Source of the DNA: UBA1724 sp051884615
GTDB taxonomy: Bacteria > Verrucomicrobiota > Lentisphaeria > Oligosphaerales > Oligosphaeraceae
Length of the DNA: 64,000 nt
NCBI GenBank assembly: GCA_051884615.1
Contig: JBJEVT010000038.1
Span: 33,383-97,382 of the forward strand
Direction of reading: 5' to 3'
Position numbers and translations under genes: made by a program. Position 1 is the first letter of the stretch; every line of letters begins with the position of its first letter. Positions 48,762-57,815 of the stretch are shown here, in pieces. Below the pieces are notes generated by a model. The model was not told the origin of the DNA and did not search any database. It saw only the letters and a program-made list of their open reading frames with translations.

Positions 48762-51212
48762 ATGAACCAGAACTACATGAGTCTTGTGGACTGGCTGATC
48801 CTCGTGATCCCGGTCACTTTCGTCGTCTCCATGGGATTTTACTCCCGGAAATACATCCGAGGGGTTTCCGACTATCTGGCTTGCGGGCGTGTGTGCGGAC
48901 GCTATGTGCTGAACATGGGGGACGTGGCCAATGCCTTGTCGATCATCGGTCTGGTGGCCTACATCGAGATGAAGTACAAGACGGGGTTCGCCCTGAACTT
49001 CTGGGGCAGCATCATCGCCCCTCTGACCCTGGTGATCTCCCTTTCGGGCTATGTGACCTACCGTTTCCGCCAGACCCGCGCCATGAGCGTGGGCCAGTTC
49101 CTGGAGATCCGCTACAACCGGAAGATCCGCATCTTCGCCGCCGGTCTGCGCTCCCTGGCGGAAATGCTGGCCAACATGATCATGCCCTCCATCGCGGCCC
49201 GCTTCTTCATCCAGATGCTGAATCTGCCCCAGCATATCTCCTTCCTGGGAATCTCCCTGCCCACCTTCGATCTCCTGATGATCTTCTTCCTCACCCTGGC
49301 CATCACCCTGATCTGCCTGGGCGGAACCCTGGCCCTGGTCATCACCGACACCCTCCAGGGCATGCTCCTCTATCCCCTCCTCATCAGCTTCATCGTCTTC
49401 ATCCTGATGAAATTCTCCTGGAGCCAGGAAATCATCCCCACCGTCTGCGACCGCGTCCCCGGGGAAAGCTTCATCAACCCCATGGACATCAGCAAGCTGC
49501 GTGACTTCAACGTCTTCACCATGGTCATCGTGGCGGGCTTCAACTGCGTGGTCCATCTGGGCACCTGGATCGGCGCCGGCACCACCACCGCCGCCAAATC
49601 CGCCCACGAGCAGAAGATGGCCGCCATCCTGGGCAACTGGCGCATGGCCCTCATCAACACCTTCTACATGCTGGTGGCCCTCTGCCTCATCGTCTTCCTG
49701 AACCACAAGGACTTCGCCGACGGCGCCAGCGCGGTGCGCCATCAGCTGGCCAGCCGGGTGGCGGAAGACGTGTTGAAAGGGGAGGAGAACCAGGAGCTGC
49801 GGAGCCGCCTGCAGGAGACCATCCAGGCCATCCCCCCCCAGGTCCACGAAATCAACAAGGATCCTAAGCTTTCCCAGAAGGACAACCTGGATACCCGCTT
49901 CCTGGAGAACATCCAGACATTCCTGGTGGAGGACGCCGTGACCAAGACCGAGGCGGCGGCCCGCCGGAGTCTGGAGCAGCGCCAGGCCCAGGGCGCATTG
50001 AGCCCGGAGCAGCTGGAAGCCGCCGAAAAGGCCACCAGTGTCCAGGTGGAGGAGGCCAAGGGAAAGGCCAACGACACCTTCCAGCAGTTCCGCACCCTCT
50101 TCACGCAGCTGAATCTCTCCGTGACCATGAGAAATCTGCTGCCCAAGGGGCTCTTCGGCGCATTCTGCCTCCTCCTCTTCCTGGCCATGCTCTCCACGGA
50201 TGACAGCCGAATCTTCTCCGCCACCCTCACCATCGCCCAGGACTGCATCCTCCCCTTCTTCCCCAAGGGACTCACCCCCAAGCAGCACGTCCGCATGATC
50301 CGGCTGGTGGCCATCGGCATCGGCGTCTTCTTCTTCTTCGGCTCCAAATACATGTCCCAGCTGGACTACATCCAGCTCTTCAACCAGATGGCGGTGGCCA
50401 TCTGGAACGCCGGCTGCCCCGCCGTCATGATCCTGGGACTCTACTGGAAGAAGGGAACCTCCTCCGCGGCCTGGACCTCCCTGATCACCGGCATCGTGGG
50501 CAGTGTCTGCTACATCCTTCTCAGCCGCTACTGGGCGGACGTGGTCTATCCCTTCCTGGTGAACCATGACATGGTGGCCTCGGTGGACAACCTCTTCCGG
50601 GGACTCTCCGCTCCCTTCGGCGACTGGATCCACTGGGAAATCAACGAGCTCCGCTTCCCCGTGAACTCCATCGAATACCTCTTCTTCGCCAACATCTTCA
50701 CCATCCTCCTCTACATCGTGGTCTCTCTGCTGACCTGCAAGGAGGACTTCAACATGGACCGGATGCTCCACCGGGGCAAGTACGCTCCCGAGGGCGAGCC
50801 CGCTCCCGCTCCCTTCAAGTGGACCGTTCCCAACATGCTGAGGAGAGTGGTGGGCATCACCTCCGAGTACACCACCGGCGACAAGGTCATCGCCTACGCC
50901 CTCTTCTTCCACAGCTTCGTCTTCAGCTTCCTGTGCTGCTTCGTGGGCGTCGCCATCTGGAACAAGTTCTCTCCCTGGCCCGTGGAATGGTGGAGCCGCT
51001 ACTTCCTGGTGGTGAACTTCGGCGTGCCTCTCTGCATCGCCGCCATCACCACCGTCTGGTTCAGCATCGGCGGCGTCCGGGACCTCTTCCGGCTCTTCCA
51101 TGACCTGGAAAACCGCAAGAACGTCAACTCCCTGGACGACGGACGCGTGGAGGGCAATGTCTCCCTGGCCGACCAGGCCGAGGTGGCCAAGGACGACCAG
51201 GCCAAAGGCTAG
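48762..51212 (+). CDS. large sodium:solute symporter with coiled-coil insertion
   Basis: 816 residues, SSS family (ordinary members are ~500). Twelve or more membrane segments; SLVDWLILVIPVTFVVSMGFYSRK, GLVAYIEMKYKTGF, GTWIGAGTTTAAKS and FLAMLSTDDSRIFSATL are conserved. Residues ~320-450 are an acidic/basic helical insertion (RSRLQETIQAIPPQVHEINK, ARRSLEQRQAQGALSPEQLE) between membrane segments, likely cytoplasmic. Long symporters like this are frequent in Lentisphaerae. Substrate unknown. It stands alone. Confidence 0.88.
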   Translation: MNQNYMSLVDWLILVIPVTFVVSMGFYSRKYIRGVSDYLACGRVCGRYVLNMGDVANALSIIGLVAYIEMKYKTGFALNFWGSIIAPLTLVISLSGYVTYRFRQTRAMSVGQFLEIRYNRKIRIFAAGLRSLAEMLANMIMPSIAARFFIQMLNLPQHISFLGISLPTFDLLMIFFLTLAITLICLGGTLALVITDTLQGMLLYPLLISFIVFILMKFSWSQEIIPTVCDRVPGESFINPMDISKLRDFNVFTMVIVAGFNCVVHLGTWIGAGTTTAAKSAHEQKMAAILGNWRMALINTFYMLVALCLIVFLNHKDFADGASAVRHQLASRVAEDVLKGEENQELRSRLQETIQAIPPQVHEINKDPKLSQKDNLDTRFLENIQTFLVEDAVTKTEAAARRSLEQRQAQGALSPEQLEAAEKATSVQVEEAKGKANDTFQQFRTLFTQLNLSVTMRNLLPKGLFGAFCLLLFLAMLSTDDSRIFSATLTIAQDCILPFFPKGLTPKQHVRMIRLVAIGIGVFFFFGSKYMSQLDYIQLFNQMAVAIWNAGCPAVMILGLYWKKGTSSAAWTSLITGIVGSVCYILLSRYWADVVYPFLVNHDMVASVDNLFRGLSAPFGDWIHWEINELRFPVNSIEYLFFANIFTILLYIVVSLLTCKEDFNMDRMLHRGKYAPEGEPAPAPFKWTVPNMLRRVVGITSEYTTGDKVIAYALFFHSFVFSFLCCFVGVAIWNKFSPWPVEWWSRYFLVVNFGVPLCIAAITTVWFSIGGVRDLFRLFHDLENRKNVNSLDDGRVEGNVSLADQAEVAKDDQAKG

Positions 51213-51360
51213 TCCCGCCGTCGGAACGACACCCCCGGGAGCAGAAGGAGAATGGCTGCCCGGGGGCAAAAAGGGGGGGCGGGGCGTATATGGTGCCCTT
51301 CCGTCTTCCCCCGCCTCTCCGGGGAGGCGGGGATAGGACAAAATCGGAAAAGACGCGACG

Positions 51361-51379
51361 AATCCGGAAAATCCGGATT
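51361..51379. repeat. perfect hairpin in the symporter-aminotransferase spacer
   Basis: AATCCGGA (51361-51368), AAA, TCCGGATT (51372-51379): 8-bp stem with an AAA loop and no U-tract. The 327-nt spacer also has a CCCCCGGG/CCCGGGGG pair at about 51231-51276; nothing else recognised. Probably terminates the symporter transcript. Confidence 0.45.
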
Positions 51380-51539
51380 CCGTGGTTAAATTATCCCGCT
51401 TTCCTTCGGTTTTCCCCGATGGTCCCCGGGGGCTTTTGAGGCGTCGGGTGCGAAGCCGCGGGGAAGGAGGATGTGTCGCCTTTGGCCTTTCCGGCGTGTC
51501 CGGAGGGTCCCCTTTCGTGTCTGGGAGTGTGAATGCGCC

Positions 51540-52862
51540 ATGAATGAGCTTGCCGTCCAACTGCAGGAGAAGATCTGTTCCGTGAATCCGGTGGCCTACG
51601 AGATGCTGTCGGCCCTGGGCAAGCGGATGTATTTCCCCAACAAGGGGATTTTGAGTCAGTCGGCAGAGGCGAAGAAGCTGGCGGGGCGGTTCAACGCCAC
51701 CATCGGCACGGCCCTGGAGGGGAAGACGGCCATGAACCTCCCCTGCGTCATGGAGAGCCTCCCCGCCTTCTCCCCCAATGACGCCCTCCTGTACGCCCCC
51801 TCCTATGGCGTGAAGAGCCTGCGGGAGGCCTGGAAGCAGAAGATTCTCCACGACAACCCCTCCCTGGAGGGCGTCCCCTTCTCCCTGCCCGTGGTCACCA
51901 ACGGCCTGACCCACGCCCTCTCCCTGGTGGGGGACCTCTTCGTGGATCCCGGGGACAAGGTGCTCATCCCGGACCTGAACTGGGACAATTATCTCCTGAA
52001 CTTCCAGGACCGCCTCCAGGCGGACCTCTGCTTCTTCCCTCTCTTCGAGGGCGAGGCCATGGGCATCCGGGGGCTGCGCGCCCTGCTGGAGGAGGCCAAG
52101 CCCGGCGAAAAGCGGGTGGTGATCCTCAATTTCCCCAACAATCCCACCGGATACACCCCCAGCGAAGGGGAGGGCGAGGCCATCGCCCAGGTCCTCCTGG
52201 AGGCCGCCCGGCGGGGCGTCCGGGTGGTGGCCCTGGTGGATGACGCATACTTCGGCCTCTTCTACGCCCCCGACGCCATGCGGGAATCCCTCTTCTGCAA
52301 ACTGGCCGGCCGCTCCCCCAATCTCCTGGCCATCAAGGCGGACGCCGCCACCAAGGAATGTTATGTGTGGGGTCTCCGGGTGGGCTTCCTCTCCTTCTCC
52401 ATAGGCGGGGCGGACAGCCAGGACAGCCCCCTCTTCGCCGCCCTGGAGGCCAAGACCGCCGGCGAGATCCGGGCCCTGGTGAGCAACTGCTCCGCCCTCT
52501 CCCAGCGGGTGGTGGACAAGGCGCTCCGCAACGACTCCTTCTATCTCCAGCGGGAACACTGCGCCCAGCTCATGCGGGAACGCTATCTGGAGACGCGCAA
52601 AACCCTGGAGGAACACCCCGAATACCGGGAGCACTTTCGCCCCTACCCCTTCAACAGCGGATATTTCATGTGCCTCCGCTTCCAGAACCTCCCCGCCGAA
52701 ACCGTGCGCCGCCATCTGCTGGACCACTACGGGGCGGGCGCCATCGCCATCGGCGAAAAGAATCTCCGGGTCGCCTTCTCCAGTCTGAACCAGGAACAGA
52801 TCGCTCCTCTCTTCCAGACAATCTACCAGGCGTGCCAGGATCTGGAAAAATCCCGTTCCTGA
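51540..52862 (+). CDS. class I/II pyridoxal-phosphate aminotransferase
   Basis: 440 residues, fold type I PLP enzyme. Features: YAPSYGVKSLREAWKQKI, PVVTNGLTHALSLVG (PLP phosphate site), PDLNWDNY, NFPNNPTGYTPSEGE near 195-210, LVDDAYFGLFY (pyridine-contact Asp) and the Schiff-base lysine K272 in ATKECYVWGLRVGF. Neither donor nor acceptor amino acid can be inferred. Open frame upstream, but MNELAVQLQEKI is the reasonable start although its ribosome site is poor. No operon partners. Confidence 0.88.
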   Translation: MNELAVQLQEKICSVNPVAYEMLSALGKRMYFPNKGILSQSAEAKKLAGRFNATIGTALEGKTAMNLPCVMESLPAFSPNDALLYAPSYGVKSLREAWKQKILHDNPSLEGVPFSLPVVTNGLTHALSLVGDLFVDPGDKVLIPDLNWDNYLLNFQDRLQADLCFFPLFEGEAMGIRGLRALLEEAKPGEKRVVILNFPNNPTGYTPSEGEGEAIAQVLLEAARRGVRVVALVDDAYFGLFYAPDAMRESLFCKLAGRSPNLLAIKADAATKECYVWGLRVGFLSFSIGGADSQDSPLFAALEAKTAGEIRALVSNCSALSQRVVDKALRNDSFYLQREHCAQLMRERYLETRKTLEEHPEYREHFRPYPFNSGYFMCLRFQNLPAETVRRHLLDHYGAGAIAIGEKNLRVAFSSLNQEQIAPLFQTIYQACQDLEKSRS

Positions 52863-53060
52863 CTTATCTTATCCCTCGTTTCGCCCCTGCATCCCAGGGA
52901 CGGCACTTCCCTGAATGACGGATCGTGGGCTTCAGGGAACCGAAAGGAGGAAAACACCCTCCCCGCCAGCCTCCGCAAAAACGCAGGCAGGGATTTCCTC
53001 CCCCAGGACTGCTGCCCCACGAAAACCGCCACAACGAACTCATCTCTGGAGAAATCTACA

Positions 53061-53234
53061 ATGGCTGCTAAAGTTGATGCCGAGAAGTGCCTCGGCTGCG
53101 GTGCCTGCGAGGGCACCTGCCCCGTCGGCGCAATCAAACTGGAAGGTGACAAGGCCACCGTGGACGCGGGAGCCTGCGTCTCCTGCGGCGCCTGCGCCGG
53201 TGCCTGCCCTGCCGAGGCCATCACTGTGGACTAA
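53061..53234 (+). CDS. 2[4Fe-4S] ferredoxin
   Basis: 57 residues. Two CxxCxxCxxxC clusters: C10, C13, C16, C20 and C39, C42, C45, C49, each followed by Pro or near-Pro (GTCPVGAI, GACPAEAI). A soluble one-electron carrier. GGAGA lies 9 nt upstream. Stands between the aminotransferase and the BaiN-like flavoprotein; 198 nt upstream is noncoding. Too small to define its partner. Confidence 0.95.
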   Translation: MAAKVDAEKCLGCGACEGTCPVGAIKLEGDKATVDAGACVSCGACAGACPAEAITVD

Positions 53235-53253
53235 ATCCCACGTCCCTCCCCCC

Positions 53254-53277
53254 TCCGGACGCCCCTGGGCGTCCGGA
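53254..53277. terminator. strong hairpin after ferredoxin
   Basis: TCCGGACGCCC (53254-53264) and GGGCGTCCGGA (53267-53277), an 11-bp perfect stem with a CT loop, 20 nt after the stop. No U-tract, so classification as terminator is tentative. Confidence 0.5.
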
Positions 53278-53395
53278 CAAGGGGAGGAGTTCCCGTCCTC
53301 TTTCCTGGCGGGATTCCTGGGCCGACTGCCGTGTATCCGGCGTCGGCCCTCCTTGTTTTTCCCCCACGGGGTTTGCCTGTTTTCGCCGCGTTCTC

Positions 53396-54589
53396 ATGGG
53401 CTTTTCCACCAATCTTCTCATTTTGGGCGCCGGGGCGGCCGGTCTTTTCGCCGCCTGCCAGGCGGCGGAGGCGGGATTGCCCCTGGTGCTCATGGAACGG
53501 CGGCACCGCCCGGGCCTGAAGCTGCTGATGTGCGGCAACAACCGCTGCAATTTCGGCCATGCGGGCACCCCCGAGGAACTCCTCCGGGCCTACGGCGAAC
53601 CCGTGGCGGGCTTTCTACGCCACGCCGTCCGGGCCCTCCCCTCCACGGAGGTGGCCCGCTTCCTGGAACGCCGGGGACTGCCCGTGAAACGCCTGGGAGA
53701 CCGCTTCTACCCCGCCAGCGAACGGGGAGACGATCTCCTCCATCTCCTCACCGACCTCCTGCGCCGCCAGCAGGTCCCCATCCTCTACCAGTGCCCCGCC
53801 CGGAGAATCACCCCCCTGCCGGAGGGGGGATTCCAGGTGGACGCCCCCCAGGTCACCTTGACCTGCCGCCATCTCCTTCTGGCCGTGGGCGGCTGCTCCT
53901 ATCCCCAGACCGGCTCCCTGGGAGACGGCCTTCTCTTCGCCCAGGACCTGGGCCTGGCATCCTCCCCTCCCCGGGCGGGGCTGGCCGCCCTGCGCCTCCC
54001 GCCGGAGGATCCCCTGGCCAATCTGGGACGGGAGGAGGTGGAGATTCCCTGGGTGAAGGCCCGCGCCCGGGGCGTGGAGGAGACCGAGGGCAACCTGCAG
54101 CTCCAGCAGGGACTCCTCCGGGGCAGCGCCGTCTACGACATGACCCGGAAGCTGGCCCGGAAAGCCCTCCCCCTCCGGGAGGCCACCCTGGATCTCCTCC
54201 CGAAATACAGCCAGGAGGAGCTGGAGGCACGCCGGGAACAGCTGCGTCGGCGCCATGGCGCCGACGATGAACTGGTCCTCAATGGCCTGGGACTCCCCCG
54301 GACCCTGGCCGCCAGCCTGGCCCGCTGCCGGAAAATCCCCTGGAACGCCCTGAAGAACTATCCCCTGGACAAGGCGGCGGTGCGCCCCCTGAAGGAGGCC
54401 ATCGTCACTGTGGGGGGCATCGCCCTGGAGGAGTTCGATCCCCGGACGATGGAATGTCGCAAGTATCCCGGCCTCTACGGGGCGGGGGAGTGCCTGGATG
54501 TGGACGGACCCACCGGCGGATACAATCTGGAGGCCGCCTTCGCCACCGCCGCCCTGGCGGTTCGCAGCATCCTCGCCCACCGTCCGTGA
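53396..54589 (+). CDS. HI0933/BaiN-family FAD oxidoreductase
   Basis: 397 residues. FAD fold GAGAAGLFAACQAAE (11-25); RPGLKLLMCGNNRCNFGH is the family signature, then VGGCSYPQTGSLGDG, VTVGGIALEEFDPRTME and GLYGAGECLDVDGPTGGYNLEAAFATA. Members are uncharacterised flavoproteins or bile-acid-type reductases. Ferredoxin is 160 nt upstream and could supply electrons (inference). No clear ribosome site at the chosen start. Confidence 0.9.
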   Translation: MGFSTNLLILGAGAAGLFAACQAAEAGLPLVLMERRHRPGLKLLMCGNNRCNFGHAGTPEELLRAYGEPVAGFLRHAVRALPSTEVARFLERRGLPVKRLGDRFYPASERGDDLLHLLTDLLRRQQVPILYQCPARRITPLPEGGFQVDAPQVTLTCRHLLLAVGGCSYPQTGSLGDGLLFAQDLGLASSPPRAGLAALRLPPEDPLANLGREEVEIPWVKARARGVEETEGNLQLQQGLLRGSAVYDMTRKLARKALPLREATLDLLPKYSQEELEARREQLRRRHGADDELVLNGLGLPRTLAASLARCRKIPWNALKNYPLDKAAVRPLKEAIVTVGGIALEEFDPRTMECRKYPGLYGAGECLDVDGPTGGYNLEAAFATAALAVRSILAHRP

Positions 54590-54651
54590 CCCCCGCCAAC
54601 CCCCTGTCCCCCCCCCTGGGAACGGGATGCAGGAAAGGGAGGAAAGGGCTG

Positions 54652-54679
54652 TTGCGGAACGGAAAAACGGCGTTATAGT
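54652..54679 (+). promoter_or_regulatory. promoter of the rpsP cluster
   Basis: TTGCGG (54652-54657), 16-bp spacer, TATAGT (54674-54679), ~63 nt before the rpsP ATG. Good -10, moderate -35. Confidence 0.55.
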
Positions 54680-54741
54680 ATCGGACTGCGCATCATTATC
54701 CTTTTTTGTCGTAACCGTTAATCCCCCTCAAGGAAAAGAGA

Positions 54742-55092
54742 ATGTCTGTTAAGATTCGTCTTCGTCGTACTGGTGCCCTCAGCGCCGCCTGCTGGCGTGT
54801 CGTCGTGGCCGATAGCCGTTCCCCCCGGGACGGCCGCTTCATCGAGAACCTTGGTGTCTACGATCCCCGGCACGACTGCGAAACCCTGAACGTGGAGCGC
54901 ATGGAGTATTGGCTCTCCAAGGGCGCCCAGCCCTCCGAGACGGTCCAGGCCATCTTCAACCGCCAGAAGAACGGGAAGCCCTTCCCCAGCCGCCGCGAGC
55001 CCGTGAAGAACGCCGCTCCCGCCCCCAAGGCCGTGAAGGTCGCCGAGGAGCCCGCTCCCGAGGCCGCCGCCGAAGCCCCCGCCGCCGAGTAG
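54742..55092 (+). CDS. rpsP: 30S ribosomal protein S16
   Basis: 116 residues: MSVKIRLRRTGALSAACWRVVVADSRSPRDGRFIENLGVYDP, then Leu/Trp-containing middle (MEYWLSKGAQPSETVQAIF). S16 is usually ~80 residues; the last ~35 here are an Ala/Pro/Glu-rich tail without known function. AAGGAAAAGAG precedes the start. First gene of the conserved rpsP-KH-trmD-rplS set. Confidence 0.96.
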   Translation: MSVKIRLRRTGALSAACWRVVVADSRSPRDGRFIENLGVYDPRHDCETLNVERMEYWLSKGAQPSETVQAIFNRQKNGKPFPSRREPVKNAAPAPKAVKVAEEPAPEAAAEAPAAE

Positions 55093-55108
55093 AGCAGAGC
55101 GACTCCCC

Positions 55109-55495
55109 ATGGCTTTCTCTTTCTTGAAGAAGTTATTTGGCGCCGAGGCCAGGGAGGCGGGTCCTCTGCCTCCCATGGTGGACGCCCCCGCCCCCGAAGA
55201 GACGGCGGCGGAGAGCGCCGCCCCCCGCGGCAACGCCGCGCCGGCCCCGTGCCTGAAGAGCCTCCAGGAGTTCGTCGCCTATGTGGTGACCTCCCTGGTG
55301 GACAAGCCGGAGGAGGTGAGCCTCTCCCTGGCGGAAAAGGAGGATCTCTCCATCATTCAGATCCACTGCTTCAAGAAGGACATCGGGAAGGTCATCGGGA
55401 AGAGCGGAAAGACGATTTCCGCCCTCCGGACCCTGGTCTCCAGCGCGGCGGCCCGCAGCCATGTCCGCGCCACGGTGGATGTCCTGGACGAGTGA
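55109..55495 (+). CDS. KH-domain RNA-binding protein (KhpA-like)
   Basis: 128 residues. A ~45-residue variable N-terminus (Ala/Pro-rich), then the KhpA-like core: LQEFVAYVVTSLVDKPEEVSL, IIQIHCFKKDIGKVIGKSGKTISALR with the GxxG loop and TLVSSAAARSH. In Firmicutes and elsewhere ylqC/khpA sits between rpsP and rimM; here it is 16 nt after rpsP, but trmD follows directly and no rimM is present. Probably helps RNA metabolism. Confidence 0.9.
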   Translation: MAFSFLKKLFGAEAREAGPLPPMVDAPAPEETAAESAAPRGNAAPAPCLKSLQEFVAYVVTSLVDKPEEVSLSLAEKEDLSIIQIHCFKKDIGKVIGKSGKTISALRTLVSSAAARSHVRATVDVLDE

Positions 55496-55568
55496 TTGAT
55501 TGCCCGGCGGCCCCCCGGGCCAGCCCCACCCCTCCTCTCCGCACCAACGCACCAACCATCGAGGAATG

Positions 55569-56237
55569 ATGAGGATTGATATTGTCAGTCTCTTCCCCGC
55601 TCTCTGCAAGGGCGTGCTTTCCGAGTCCGTCGTCGGGCGGGCATGGAAGGAGGGCGTTGTGGATCTCCGGCTCGTGGACTTGAGGGATTATACCCACGAC
55701 GCCCGGAAGACCGTGGACGACCGCCCCTATGGCGGCGGCGCCGGCATGGTGCTGCGTCCCGAACCCCTCTTCGAGTGCCTCCAGGATCTCCGCACCCCCG
55801 AGGCCCATGTGGTTCTCATGACCCCCCAGGGACGCCGCTTCGACCAGCCCACCGCCCGCCGCTTCTCCCAGATCTCCCACCTCATCCTGGTCTGCGGACA
55901 CTACGAGGGAGTGGACGAGCGGGTGCGCCAGTGCCTCATGGACGAGGAGCTCTCCATCGGCGACTATGTGCTCACCAATGGCGCCATCGCCGCCAGCGTG
56001 GTGACCGACGCCGTGGTGCGCCTTCTGCCTGGCGCCCTGGGCAATGACGTCTCCTCGGAGGAGGAGTCCTTCGGCAACGAGCCCCTGATGGAGTATCCCC
56101 AGTTCACCCGTCCGGAGGACTACAAGGGCATGAAGGTCCCCGAGATCCTTCTTTCGGGCAATCACCAGGAGATCGCCGCCTGGCGCCTGGAGCAGAGAGT
56201 GCTCCGCACGGTGAGCCGGCGCCCCGACCTCCTCTGA
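55569..56237 (+). CDS. trmD: tRNA (guanine37-N1)-methyltransferase
   Basis: 222 residues. Makes m1G37 in tRNAs, preventing frameshifting. SPOUT fold knot: MRIDIVSLFPALCKGVLSESVVG, VDDRPYGGGAGMVLRPEPLFE, ILVCGHYEGVDERV and LSIGDYVLTNGAIAASVVTDAVVRLLPG are characteristic. Two adjacent ATG codons at 55566 and 55569; the second has a better distance to GAGG. The frame is also open upstream to 55500 but that part is Pro/His-rich. No RimM partner gene lies before it. Confidence 0.95.
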   Translation: MRIDIVSLFPALCKGVLSESVVGRAWKEGVVDLRLVDLRDYTHDARKTVDDRPYGGGAGMVLRPEPLFECLQDLRTPEAHVVLMTPQGRRFDQPTARRFSQISHLILVCGHYEGVDERVRQCLMDEELSIGDYVLTNGAIAASVVTDAVVRLLPGALGNDVSSEEESFGNEPLMEYPQFTRPEDYKGMKVPEILLSGNHQEIAAWRLEQRVLRTVSRRPDLL

Positions 56238-56283
56238 ATTTTGTTTACATAGACATCATCGATTCCGCAAGGAGAAATTTACC

Positions 56284-56634
56284 ATGAACACCATTGAGAA
56301 GATCCGTCTGGAGAACCAGAAGACCGACGTGCCCGAGATGGGCATTGGCGACACCGTGGAAGTGGGTTTCCGCATCAAGGAAGGCGGCAAGGAGCGTGTC
56401 CAGAGCTTCAGCGGGGTGGTCATCGCCCGTCACGGCGCCGGCATTGCCCAGACCATCACTCTGCGCCGGGTCAAGGCTGGCCAGGGCGTGGAGCGCGTGG
56501 TGCCCATCCATTCCCCCCTGGTGGCTTCCTTCAAGGTGACCCGCAAGGGCATTGTCCGTCGCGCCAAGCTCTACTACCTGCGTGGTCAGGTGGGCAAGGC
56601 CGCCAAGGTGAAGTCCAAGGAAGTGAGTGCATAA
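56284..56634 (+). CDS. rplS: 50S ribosomal protein L19
   Basis: 116 residues: MNTIEKIRLENQKTDVPEMGIGDTVEVGFRIKEGGKERVQSF, then GVVIARHGAGIAQTITLRRVKAG and IVRRAKLYYLRGQVGKAAKVK match L19 throughout. Sits at the interface of the two ribosomal subunits. AAGGAGAAA precedes the ATG. Final gene before the operon terminator at 56801-56851. Confidence 0.97.
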   Translation: MNTIEKIRLENQKTDVPEMGIGDTVEVGFRIKEGGKERVQSFSGVVIARHGAGIAQTITLRRVKAGQGVERVVPIHSPLVASFKVTRKGIVRRAKLYYLRGQVGKAAKVKSKEVSA

Positions 56635-56800
56635 GCGGTCTCGTGTGGCTTGCGGTTCGGCGGGGTCCTTGCCCCGGGCATTCTTTCCCTTCCGGCGTCC
56701 TCTTCCTTTGTCCCTCCGTTAAGGCGGGGAGGGGGAGGGTTCCGGGCTCTCCGGCGGGAGCCGCCGTCTGCAGTCATCCGTTGATTTCGCCGCTCAGGTG

Positions 56801-56851
56801 AAAAGGCACGAGGCCTCCTTCTGCGAGGGCCCTGTGCCTTTTTGTTTTTTT
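56801..56851 (+). terminator. rho-independent terminator of the rpsP-rplS operon
   Basis: AAAAGGCAC (56801-56809) pairs with GTGCCTTTT (56834-56842), an inner AGGCC/GGGCC arm may pair as well, and TTTTTGTTTTTTT follows. The 294-nt rplS-rnhB gap contains nothing else recognised. Confidence 0.85.
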
Positions 56852-56928
56852 CCGGAGGTCCTCGTCGGGGAACTTCCGACGCCTTCCCCGGGCTCTTCCT
56901 CCCTCCCTTGCTTTTCCCGAAATCTCCC

Positions 56929-57555
56929 ATGCCCGGCATCGCCCGCCCCTTCCAGCTGGAACTCTCCCTGGGGGTGGAGTGCGTCGCCGGGGTGGACGAG
57001 GTGGGCAGGGGGCCTCTGGCCGGCCCGGTGGTGGTGGCCGCCGTGGCGCTTCCCCTGCCGCCCCTCCCCTTCGACCTTCCGGTGAACGACTCCAAGAAGC
57101 TCACCGACGCCCGGCGCCGGGAGCTGGATCGCCTCCTCCGGGAGGATTCCCGGGTGCGCTTCGCCATCGTGGAGCGCTCCCCCGCCCAGATCGACCGCAT
57201 GAACATCCTCCGCGCCACCCAGGACGCCATGCGGGAGGCCGTCCAGTCCCTGCCGGGCGAGCCCCGTCCCCAGGCGGCGCTGGTGGACGGTCTGGGGTTC
57301 GCTCCTTTTCCCGTGCCTGCCACCTTCGTGGTGAAGGGGGACGGGCGTTCCGCCTCCATCGCCGCCGCCAGCATCCTGGCCAAGGTCTACCGGGATACGC
57401 TGATGGAGGAGATGGATCTCCGCTATCCGGGCTATGGCTTTGCCCGGAACAAGGGCTACGGCACCGCCGAGCATCTGGAGGCCCTGAACCGCCTGGGGCC
57501 CTGTCCCCTCCATCGCCGTTCCTTCGCCCCCGTGGCGCAGCCCACTCTCTTCTGA
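56929..57555 (+). CDS. rnhB: ribonuclease HII
   Basis: 208 residues. Degrades RNA in RNA:DNA hybrids. AGVDEVGRGPLAGPVVVAAV holds Asp23-Glu24 of the active site; VNDSKKLTDARR, AIVERSPAQIDRMNILRATQDAM, ALVDG, VVKGDGRSASIAAASILAKVYRD and NKGYGTAEHLEAL complete the family picture. The frame is open upstream, but MPGIARPFQLELSLGVECVAG begins close to the conserved core. Separated from rplS by a terminator, so it needs its own promoter. Confidence 0.93.
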   Translation: MPGIARPFQLELSLGVECVAGVDEVGRGPLAGPVVVAAVALPLPPLPFDLPVNDSKKLTDARRRELDRLLREDSRVRFAIVERSPAQIDRMNILRATQDAMREAVQSLPGEPRPQAALVDGLGFAPFPVPATFVVKGDGRSASIAAASILAKVYRDTLMEEMDLRYPGYGFARNKGYGTAEHLEALNRLGPCPLHRRSFAPVAQPTLF

Positions 57556-57815
57556 CCCCTGCCTCCCGCAGATTTTCCCGCCGGCCTCCGGCCCATGCCT
57601 CGGAAGGCGGCGCACATGACCCTGTTGTGAAACGCGAGTGAAGCCTCACCGTCCCCCCTCCGGGGACCCCGGACTCCTCTCCCCGTCGACATCCCTCCCA
57701 TTCCTTTCCCGCGTGCGATTCGCCCCGCCTCCCCGGTGAACCGGGTGCCATTGGCGGCGAGGGGAAGGGGGAAGGCGGACGCCAGACGGCGCGGAGGGGA
57801 AAAGCCGCGAGGCTG

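Noticed and set aside
48627..52727. Long minus-strand frame under lpxD, symporter and aminotransferase
   Set aside because: Antisense shadow; all three plus-strand genes have family motifs.
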